Assembly (NCBI GenBank): GCA_020434085.1
Contig: JAGRBM010000282.1
Location: 1 to 8,166, forward strand
DNA length: 8,166 bases
Source: Chrysiogenia bacterium
Lineage (GTDB): Bacteria > JAGRBM01
Direction of reading: 5' to 3'
Shown here: positions 1 through 5,680 of the stretch, in pieces
Layout of the letters: each line of letters opens with the position of its first letter
Numbering within the stretch: the stretch's first letter is position 1
Position numbers and translations under genes: made by a program
The notes under the pieces: generated by a model
The model's database searches: none
What the model was told of the DNA's origin: nothing
Seen by the model: only the letters and a program-made list of their open reading frames with translations

Positions 1-209
1 CGCTCCGGGTGATGGGTGGGGAAGGTCCGGTAAGGGTGAAAACGGCAGGAAGCGGGCACACGCCCGCGCCAACCGCAGCTCTCACGGCCCCGCCTCCCTC
101 ACAGGCCTAGCCTACGTCCGCCCTGATTTCGGTGTCAACAGATATTTCAGAAATAAGTGAAAGTTCGAGGCAGGGGGGCAGAACGGCTGCAATAGCCTGC
201 CAAAGCCCT
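1..209. other. Left-edge intergenic region, no assignable gene
   Basis: No gene can be supported here. Short open frames run off the left edge on both strands (for example a GTG-initiated minus frame from 85 to the edge), but they are too short to identify. Visible structure includes a GC hairpin at 52-67 (GCGGGC, loop ACAC, GCCCGC), a perfect 13-base palindrome at 143-155 (TATTTC-A-GAAATA) in an AT-richer patch, and a bulged hairpin at 177-201 just beyond the lipoprotein stop codon. Neither hairpin has a convincing run of T on the minus strand, so a terminator for the lipoprotein unit is only a weak possibility. Confidence 0.5.
109..138 (-). promoter_or_regulatory. Possible minus-strand promoter with upstream palindrome
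   Basis: Read on the minus strand, a perfect TTGACA box (138-133) is followed 18 bases later by TAGGCT (114-109). The latter matches the -10 consensus at only three positions, though these include the conserved first two bases and the last T. A 13-base palindrome (143-155) sits just upstream of the -35 box, centred near -47 from the expected start, a typical place for an activator site. If real, it would drive a gene lying to the left of the window. The poor -10 element keeps confidence low. Confidence 0.22.
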
Positions 210-863
210 CTATTTAAAGAAATTTGCCTCGGGTGCGTCGTCGGTGGCCAGGGGTTCTTTGGGTGCGTGGGGGACGAGCTCTTCTTCGCCCGGCGCGACC
301 GGCGCGGCGGGTTCGGGCTCTTCGCTCTCCAGGCAGGGCATGCGGGGCCTTGGGATTTTCTTGGCGGAGAGGCCGTCGTAGTAGGTCACGCCGCCGGCGC
401 CGGGAGCGACGACGAAGAGCAGCTCGCCCGGATCCCAGCCGGTGATGGAGATCTGGTAGAGGCGGTCGCGCTGGAGCTCGACATTGAGCGGCGTGGTGTT
501 TTCGTAGTCCTTGGGCGCTTTGCCCAGCGTTGCGCGCCAGGGGGTGCCTGGGTTCCAGTTCCAGACATCCTTGCGCGCGGCCGCCGGAAGGTTCGCTTCC
601 CACAGGGTGAGCGGCGGATCGACCTGCAGGTCCTGCAGCTCGATGCTCTGGATCCAGGGACCGCGCTCATCGGCGGCCGATTCGGTGGCGCAAACGGTCA
701 GAACGAAATCGCCTTCGGCACTGACGCTCACGCGCATGGGGGCTTGCGGGTAGTCGCGCTCAAGCGGCGCATCGCCCCCGCCGCCCGCACCGGCGCATCC
801 GCTGATCGCAAGTGCAATCAGCGCCGCGCCGACCCACTTGTGTAGAAGTCGCTGCAGCTTCAA
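210..863 (-). CDS. Predicted lipoprotein, family not recognised
   Basis: This 217-residue protein has a lipoprotein signal peptide: basic residues near the N-terminus (K2, R5, K9), a hydrophobic stretch at about 11-20, and a lipobox I20-S21-G22-C23. C23 would be lipidated. Alanine follows it, which in the E. coli Lol rule favours the outer membrane; that is an inference for this organism. A Gly-rich linker (24-30) leads to a domain of about 140 residues with beta-like alternation and several Trp residues (70, 88, 101, 103, 109, 143), then a Pro/Glu/Ala-rich tail from about 179 that is probably disordered. C58 and C177 are further cysteines. The start codon is TTG (863-861), supported by an AGAGGA ribosome-binding site a few bases upstream and by its overlap with the stop of the helicase gene (TTGA), which implies translational coupling. 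I do not recognise the mature domain and assign no function. Confidence 0.8.
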   Translation of the reverse strand: MKLQRLLHKWVGAALIALAISGCAGAGGGGDAPLERDYPQAPMRVSVSAEGDFVLTVCATESAADERGPWIQSIELQDLQVDPPLTLWEANLPAAARKDVWNWNPGTPWRATLGKAPKDYENTTPLNVELQRDRLYQISITGWDPGELLFVVAPGAGGVTYYDGLSAKKIPRPRMPCLESEEPEPAAPVAPGEEELVPHAPKEPLATDDAPEANFFK

Positions 864-3523
864 CGGTGTCCTCTCGCCTTCTCTATTTCTTCTTCACCGG
901 GGCGGAAGAATAGTCCGAGAGATTCCTCAATTTCCATCCATGGCCCGATAACGCGCTGGGCGGGCGGCAGAGAGCGTAGAAAAGTCCCTCCATAGCGTTT
1001 CTGGAGGATCCTGGAGTCCAGTACCACCACCGCGCCCCGGTCGCGCCGGGTCCGGATGAGCCGGCCAAAGCCCTGCCGCAGCCGAAGAACCGCCTGGGGC
1101 AGGGAGTACTCCATGAACGCGCTGCCGCCGTTTTTCTCGATGGCCTCGCAGCGGGCCTCGATGATGGGCTCGTCGGGAACGGCAAAGGGCAGGCGGCAGA
1201 TGACCACCTGGCGGAGCGTGTCGCCCGGAACATCGACGCCTTCCCAGAAGGACGAGACGGCAAATAGCACGCTGCGCTCGGAGGCCTTGAAGCTCTTCAA
1301 GATTTGTTCGCGCGAGGACTCACCCTGCCGAAGCGGGCTCAGGCCCAGCGCGCGCAGCTCATCGGCGCAGGCGTCCCACGCCCGGCGCAGGCTTCCATAC
1401 GAGGTGAATAGAAAGAAACTCCCACCGCCGGCCAGCTCGGCCAGTCGAACGAGCCTTCGCGGCAGTTCGCGATCGAACTCGGCCGACTGGGGCGAGGGCA
1501 GGTCATCGGGCAGGGCAAGGATGGCCTGTTCTTCGTAGTCGAAAGGACTCGAGAGCATGAGCGTCAGGCGGCGCTCCTCTTCGAGCCCGTCCACGCCCGT
1601 GCGCTTGGCGAAGTATTTGAACTTGCCGTCCACCGTGAGCGTCGCCGATGTCACCGTGCAGGTCTCGAGCGCGCCGAAGACGATGCGACGCAGCGGCTCG
1701 GCCAGATCGATGGGCGCGCTGGCCAGTTCGAGCTGCGGCTTGCCGCGACGCTCGTAGCGCTCGATCCACCGGCACACCGAGTCGGTTGCGTTTTCGAAGC
1801 CGCGCACATCATCGCACACGCCCTGCAGGCGCTTCTGCACGCTGGCGATCTCCACGATGGGCGCGCGCATCTCTTCGATCACCCGCTGGTCGGTGGCCGG
1901 GTCGAGGGCCGCACTTGCGCTGCGAAGCAGGTCCGAGAGCGCGCCGACCAGCCGTGCCAGTTCGTGGGTCATCTCAAGGAGCGGCGGCAGAATGTCTTCC
2001 TGGAAGAGCGCCTCATCGTGACGCTCGCGCGTGATGCGGAGCTTCGCCGACTTGGGCGGCACGCCGCCGCTGGTGCGCGCGGTCTCGAAGGCCAGAAAGC
2101 TGCCCACGGCATCGGCGAGCTGGGGAAAGAGCATGTCCACGCGGCGGCGCGCCGCACGCACCTGCTCGCGCACACGCTGCAGGTGCTCGTCGAGCAGCCG
2201 CGCAGTGGCAACGTCGTCGAGCTGTTCATGGTGTTTGAGCGCGCGCATCTCGAGGCGCGAGAGCAGGCCCTTGTTCTCGTTGCGCTTGGAAACAAGCCGC
2301 CACAGCAGCCGGTCGATGCGCGGGCGCGTAATCCGCGCGCTCAGCGACCCGGTCGCCGCTTCTTCGAGGTGGTGGCCTTCATCGAGGATGAGATCCTGAA
2401 AGGGCGGCAACACGGCGGCTTCGTTGTACTGGCCCAGCTCGGCGCGCAGCGCCAGATCGGCCAGCAGCAGGTGGTGGTTCACGATCAGGATATCGGCGGC
2501 CGCGGCCTGTCTGCGCGAGTTGTAGTAGAAGCACTGGTTGTAGTGTGGGCATGCGGTGCGCAGCGTCTGATCGGAGGCCGAGGCGATTTTCTCCCAGTTC
2601 TCAAAGCGCGGCTCGAAGGGAAGCTCGGTGCGCGCGCCGCTCTGGGAGGTTTCCGCCCAGTCGAGCAGACGTTCGAGCTCGCCTTCATCGCCCTCGTCTT
2701 CGTCGAAGAGATCCTGTTCGGCGGGCTCTCCGAGCTGGCGGCGCACCTCGGCGGCCTTGCGCTTGCACACATAGTTGCCGCGGCCCATGACAAGCGCCGC
2801 CTTCACCGGTTCGCCCAGCGCGCGCTCGAGAATCGGGATGTCCTTGTTGAGTAGCTGATCCTGCAGGTTTTTCGTCGCGGTCGAGACGACAACGCGGCGC
2901 TTTTCCGCCTTCACCTTGTGAATCGCGGGCACCAGGTAGGCAAGCGACTTGCCGACGCCCGTTCCGGCCTCGACGCAGATAACCTGTCCGCCGTTCAAAG
3001 CGGTGGCAATGGCGCGGGCCATCTCGCGCTGCTCGGGACGGACTTCAAACCCGTCGATGGCTTTTTCGAGAGCGCCACCCTCGTCGAAGATGTGCGCAAT
3101 GGCGTCTTCGTCGAGTGGGTCGGGCCGCGCGCTGGGGCGAAGTGGCTCCACCACGCGGTAGACCTGATCGGCGGCGTTGTCGATGATGTAGAAACCTACC
3201 CCGTTGTTGCCAAATCCCGTCGCGATGGAGAGATCCGCGTCCGAGGGGCGCAGGTCAGCCGCCTCTCCCCTGGCCGAGGGATGGTTGTGGATCACCACAT
3301 CGCCCGGACGAGCGCTGGCATGAATGGCGGGCACGCTGTACTCGTTGCCGCGCGCCAGCGCCGTCACTGATTCCACCACGCCGCCGCGCCCGGCCTGTCC
3401 GATGAAGAACACCTCGCGCCCAAGCGCCTGGGCGATCTCGCCGCGTAGGGTCTCACGCGCCGCGTCCGAGAAATACGGCGCGGCATCGAGAACCGGTTGG
3501 GGTGCTGTGGGGGAGTCACTCAT
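860..3523 (-). CDS. dinG: DinG-family DNA helicase with N-terminal JAB (JAMM) domain
   Basis: This is a superfamily 2 (XPD/DinG-like) ATP-dependent 5'-3' DNA helicase of 887 residues, cytoplasmic, probably acting in repair or in removing DNA/RNA structures. Residues about 10-130 look like a JAB/JAMM metal-dependent isopeptidase or RadC-like domain: H79-N-H81-P82-S83, then S94-x-x-D97, with E51 as candidate catalytic glutamate. The helicase core follows: a Q-like motif (R162, Q165), Walker A G187-x-G189-x-G191-K192-S193, Walker B D381-E382-G-H384, S626-A-T-L, motif V near 758-767 (S758, W760, E761, G762, D764) and motif VI Q817-G-F-G-R821-L-I-R824. Three iron-sulfur cysteines remain (C253, C325, C331), but the fourth position is T320. 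I chose the ATG at 3523. An upstream in-frame GTG at 3628 would add 35 Pro/Arg-rich residues that look untranslated. The start has no strong ribosome-binding site. The gene is transcribed divergently from meaB and its stop overlaps the lipoprotein start. The DinG family call is firm; orthology to E. coli DinG rather than YoaA is not. Confidence 0.93.
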   Translation of the reverse strand: MSDSPTAPQPVLDAAPYFSDAARETLRGEIAQALGREVFFIGQAGRGGVVESVTALARGNEYSVPAIHASARPGDVVIHNHPSARGEAADLRPSDADLSIATGFGNNGVGFYIIDNAADQVYRVVEPLRPSARPDPLDEDAIAHIFDEGGALEKAIDGFEVRPEQREMARAIATALNGGQVICVEAGTGVGKSLAYLVPAIHKVKAEKRRVVVSTATKNLQDQLLNKDIPILERALGEPVKAALVMGRGNYVCKRKAAEVRRQLGEPAEQDLFDEDEGDEGELERLLDWAETSQSGARTELPFEPRFENWEKIASASDQTLRTACPHYNQCFYYNSRRQAAAADILIVNHHLLLADLALRAELGQYNEAAVLPPFQDLILDEGHHLEEAATGSLSARITRPRIDRLLWRLVSKRNENKGLLSRLEMRALKHHEQLDDVATARLLDEHLQRVREQVRAARRRVDMLFPQLADAVGSFLAFETARTSGGVPPKSAKLRITRERHDEALFQEDILPPLLEMTHELARLVGALSDLLRSASAALDPATDQRVIEEMRAPIVEIASVQKRLQGVCDDVRGFENATDSVCRWIERYERRGKPQLELASAPIDLAEPLRRIVFGALETCTVTSATLTVDGKFKYFAKRTGVDGLEEERRLTLMLSSPFDYEEQAILALPDDLPSPQSAEFDRELPRRLVRLAELAGGGSFFLFTSYGSLRRAWDACADELRALGLSPLRQGESSREQILKSFKASERSVLFAVSSFWEGVDVPGDTLRQVVICRLPFAVPDEPIIEARCEAIEKNGGSAFMEYSLPQAVLRLRQGFGRLIRTRRDRGAVVVLDSRILQKRYGGTFLRSLPPAQRVIGPWMEIEESLGLFFRPGEEEIEKARGHR

Positions 3524-3673
3524 GCTCGGAGCGCCAGTGTGGCACCGGGCCCGCGCGGGGGGAAGCGGGACAGGAGGATGGGGGCCTCTTCCTTGCCCGT
3601 CACCCCCGGAGGCGTTACACCTGCTCACGCGGCCTGCCCTCTGATTGGGGCGGCGGGCTTGTGAGAAAGAGAC
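3524..3673. promoter_or_regulatory. Divergent intergenic region between dinG and meaB
   Basis: These 150 bases must hold the promoters of two divergent units, the helicase-lipoprotein pair leftwards and meaB rightwards. I see no clear -35/-10 pair on either strand. A TTACAC at 3615-3620 has no acceptable -10 at the right distance. The stretch is very GC-rich and contains the 10-base palindrome CCCGCGCGGG (3550-3559). The promoter role is inferred from gene orientation only. Confidence 0.35.
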
Positions 3674-4630
3674 ATGGACGAGCTTCTCGAAAAACTGCGC
3701 AGCGGGGACCGGCGGGCGCTGGCGCGGCTGATTTCCCGGGTGGAGGACCGTGACCCCCGGGTGCGGCCCATTCTCTCGGAGGTCTACGATGCCCGGGCGA
3801 AGATCCGTTCACTGGGCATCACGGGGCCGCCGGGGGCGGGAAAAAGCACGCTGACCGACCAGCTCATCGCCGAGATTCGCGCGCGCGGGGAGAGCGTGGC
3901 CATCGCGGCCATCGATCCTTCGAGTCCGTTTTCGGGCGGCGCGGTGCTGGGCGACCGCATCCGCATGAACCGCCACGCCACCGACACCGGCGTCTTCATC
4001 CGCAGCTTCGGCACGCGCGGCACGCTGGGCGGGCTCTCGAGCGCCACGCGCGAGGTGCTGCACCTCTTCGCCGCTGCGGGATTCGACTGGGCGATCGTCG
4101 AGACCGTCGGCGTCGGGCAGAGCGAGCTCGACATCATGGACGTGGCCGACACGACCGTCGTCGTGCTTGTGCCCGAGGCCGGCGACACGGTGCAGACCAT
4201 GAAAGCAGGCCTGCTGGAGATCGCCGACATCTTCGTCGTCAACAAGGCCGACCGCGAGGGCGCCCAGCGCATGAGCGCCGACCTCGAAAACATGGTCCAC
4301 ATGCAGGAGGCCTCCGAGTGGAGCGTGCCGGTTCTCAAGACCCAGGCCAACGCGGGCAAGGGCGTGACCGAAGTGCTCGATGCAATTACCTCCCACCAGG
4401 ACACCCTGCAGGGAAGCGCCCGGCAGAAAGAACGACGGGCCCAGGCGCGCCGGAGTGAGTTCGTCGAAGTACTGGTCGAAGAGCTGCGCGCGCGAATCGG
4501 CACCTCGCTCGGGGAAGGGGAACTGGCCAAAGTGGCCGACTCGCTCGCCAAGGGCAGTACCAATCCCTACGCAGCAGCCCTGGACGTGCTTGCCGATCCG
4601 GCACTGCTGGCCCGCCTCATCGAAAAGTAG
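3674..4630 (+). CDS. meaB: MeaB (ArgK-type) G3E GTPase, methylmalonyl-CoA mutase chaperone
   Basis: MeaB-family P-loop GTPases gate delivery of adenosylcobalamin to methylmalonyl-CoA mutase and related B12-dependent mutases and protect the enzyme from inactivation, with GTP hydrolysis. At 318 residues this is the usual length. All GTPase motifs are visible: G1 P-loop G51-P-P-G-A-G-K57-S58-T59, a switch I region D81-P-S-S-P-F-S-G-G followed by G93-D94-R95, G3 E143-T-V-G-V-G-Q-S-E151, and G4 N190-K191-A192-D193. A helical N-terminal segment (1-45) and a C-terminal dimerisation-like extension (from about 245) match the family. The ATG at 3674 has a modest purine-rich site (GAAAGAGA) upstream. 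No mutase gene lies in the window, so the client (methylmalonyl-CoA, isobutyryl-CoA or ethylmalonyl-CoA mutase) cannot be named. The older name ArgK (LAO/AO transport ATPase) is a historical misannotation of this family. Confidence 0.95.
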   Translation: MDELLEKLRSGDRRALARLISRVEDRDPRVRPILSEVYDARAKIRSLGITGPPGAGKSTLTDQLIAEIRARGESVAIAAIDPSSPFSGGAVLGDRIRMNRHATDTGVFIRSFGTRGTLGGLSSATREVLHLFAAAGFDWAIVETVGVGQSELDIMDVADTTVVVLVPEAGDTVQTMKAGLLEIADIFVVNKADREGAQRMSADLENMVHMQEASEWSVPVLKTQANAGKGVTEVLDAITSHQDTLQGSARQKERRAQARRSEFVEVLVEELRARIGTSLGEGELAKVADSLAKGSTNPYAAALDVLADPALLARLIEK

Positions 4631-4645
4631 TCCTTCATGCAGGGA

Positions 4646-4675
4646 TTTACCCCAAGGGCCTTGCCCCTCTATGAT
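4646..4675 (+). promoter_or_regulatory. Candidate sigma70 promoter for the REC-PilZ gene
   Basis: TTTACC (4646-4651, four of six matches to TTGACA) is followed after 18 bases by TATGAT (4670-4675, five of six matches to TATAAT). Transcription would begin near 4682, giving a leader of about 57 bases before the ATG at 4739. The 108-base gap after meaB with no obvious terminator means read-through from meaB is also possible. Confidence 0.4.
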
Positions 4676-4738
4676 AGGAATCTCCACTGCTGATGCCGGA
4701 AAGCACTGCGTGAGCCTTGAAGGGAGAGCGCTCGCCCC

Positions 4739-5479
4739 ATGGTCGTTTATGACAAGCGATATTCGGTCCTGCTGGCCGACGACACCGAGGCCTTCCGCGT
4801 CGGTCTTATCGACGCCATGCGCATGGCCCCCTGCGACATCGACCAGGTCACCGACGGCACCGCCGCTCTCGAAGCGATCCTCGAAAAAGACGTGCGCCAC
4901 TACGACCTGATCGTCCTCGACCAGGTGATGCCCGGTCTGACCGGTGAGCAGATCGCCCACAAACTCAGCGAACTAAAGCGCAAGGAACGCGTGCTGATTC
5001 TCACGGGCGTGCGCAGCCAGGACATCGACATTTCGTCCCTGCCGGGCCACATCGTCATCGCGCTGCTGGACAAGTCCCGCCCCGTCGACGAGCTTTCCTA
5101 CGCCATCAACAACTGCCTGTTCGAGCGCGATGCCAACGCGCGCGAATGGCCGCGTGTTCCCATCAAGGCCATGGCCCAGTTCCGCGCCATGGGAACCTGG
5201 AAAGTCGGACGCATCTGGGACATCTCCCACAACGCCCTGCAGCTTCGCGCCAATCAGGTGCTCACCCCCGGCGAGATCACCGAGATGAAATTCTTTCTTC
5301 CCCGCGGCAAAATCGCGGTCGAGACCAAGGCCAAAATTCTCTGGCACCGTCATCTCGACGACGCCTCTTCCAACGCCGAGGCCCACGGCCTGCATTTTGT
5401 CGACATCGGCGAAAAGGCCCACCGCGAGGTCATCAAGTTCGTCGACGAGAGAGCCGACGAGCTGCTCCTGCTGAAATAG
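4739..5479 (+). CDS. Response regulator, receiver (REC) plus PilZ domain
   Basis: This 246-residue cytoplasmic protein joins a phosphoacceptor receiver domain (about 8-128) to a C-terminal PilZ domain (about 134-238), the usual cyclic-di-GMP sensor fold. The receiver has the acidic pair D14-D15, phosphoacceptor D61 in a VLDQVMPG context, T89 and K112, so it should be phosphorylatable. The PilZ part has R135-x-x-x-R139 and D161-x-S163, but the third signature position, normally Gly (D/N-x-S-x-x-G), is A166. Such proteins typically couple a histidine-kinase signal to motility, surface behaviour or exopolysaccharide control by protein contact, since no DNA-binding domain is present. A ribosome-binding site (AGGGAGAG, 4721-4728) lies about ten bases before the ATG. 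No cognate kinase is in the window, so the input and target are unknown. The domain calls are firm; cyclic-di-GMP binding is likely but not certain because of the Gly-to-Ala change. Confidence 0.9.
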   Translation: MVVYDKRYSVLLADDTEAFRVGLIDAMRMAPCDIDQVTDGTAALEAILEKDVRHYDLIVLDQVMPGLTGEQIAHKLSELKRKERVLILTGVRSQDIDISSLPGHIVIALLDKSRPVDELSYAINNCLFERDANAREWPRVPIKAMAQFRAMGTWKVGRIWDISHNALQLRANQVLTPGEITEMKFFLPRGKIAVETKAKILWHRHLDDASSNAEAHGLHFVDIGEKAHREVIKFVDERADELLLLK

Positions 5480-5505
5480 GGGCAAAAACAGCTTCTCAGC
5501 TGCCC
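5480..5505 (+). terminator. Weak hairpin after the REC-PilZ gene
   Basis: Directly after the stop codon, CAGCT (5489-5493) and AGCTG (5498-5502) form a 5-bp stem with a TCTC loop. It can be extended by GGG (5480-5482) pairing with CCC (5503-5505) across an A-rich bulge. No T-run follows, so a classical Rho-independent terminator is not supported. It may only protect the 3' end. Confidence 0.2.
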
Positions 5506-5518
5506 AAACCCCCGGAAT

Positions 5519-5547
5519 TTGCTAGAAAACCACCCAGACGCTATAAC
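5519..5547 (+). promoter_or_regulatory. Candidate sigma70 promoter for glyS-ppdK
   Basis: TTGCTA (5519-5524, four of six consensus matches) and TATAAC (5542-5547, five of six matches) are separated by exactly 17 bases, the optimal spacing. Initiation would fall near 5554, leaving an untranslated leader of about 125 bases before the glyS ATG. The A/T-richer composition here contrasts with the GC-rich leader that follows. This is the best promoter candidate in the window. Confidence 0.5.
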
Positions 5548-5559
5548 GCAGGCCGCCGG

Positions 5560-5624
5560 CGGGGCTCTGCCCCGACCCGGGTGCGGCCGGGGCATGGCCC
5601 GGCCGTTTCCTCCGTTTCCCGGAG
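5560..5624 (+). promoter_or_regulatory. Structured leader of glyS with three hairpins
   Basis: Three stems follow in series: CGGGGC/GCCCCG with loop TCT (5560-5574), an 8-bp CGGCCGGG/CCCGGCCG stem with a six-base loop (5584-5605), and CTCCG/CGGAG with loop TTTCC (5610-5624). The 8-bp stem is followed by TTTCCTCCGTTT, a weak pyrimidine tract resembling a poor terminator. GCCCCG (5569-5574) can pair with either of two identical CGGGGC copies (5560-5565 or 5588-5593), so the first and second stems could be mutually exclusive with an alternative fold, as in attenuators. High GC makes chance stems easy, so function is inferred only. No T-box consensus was recognised. Confidence 0.35.
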
Positions 5625-5680
5625 CCGGAATCCGACCTCTTTAATAGAAGCGGCCATCTAGCCGCGGTGGTGTGCGTAGC

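Noticed and set aside
177-201. Intrinsic terminator after the lipoprotein gene
   Set aside because: The stem is interrupted by a four-base bulge and no T-run follows in the minus-strand direction.
132-845. A 237-codon plus-strand frame opposite the lipoprotein gene
   Set aside because: The minus-strand frame has a lipobox, a ribosome-binding site and a coupled start; the plus frame has none of these.
1964-2854. A 296-codon plus-strand frame inside the helicase gene
   Set aside because: It lies opposite the DinG iron-sulfur and DEAH-box region and resembles no protein family.
3524-3628. Upstream GTG start that would lengthen the helicase by 35 residues
   Set aside because: The extension is Pro/Arg/Gly-rich and low in complexity, lies in the divergent promoter gap, and the ATG at 3523 begins shortly before the JAB domain.
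3809-4960. A 383-codon minus-strand frame opposite meaB and the start of the REC-PilZ gene
   Set aside because: It spans two well-identified plus-strand genes and the gap between them and has no recognisable protein character.
5554-5680. T-box riboswitch ahead of glyS
   Set aside because: I could not find the conserved T-box sequence or a specifier-loop layout, and T-boxes are chiefly found in Firmicutes and some other Gram-positives.
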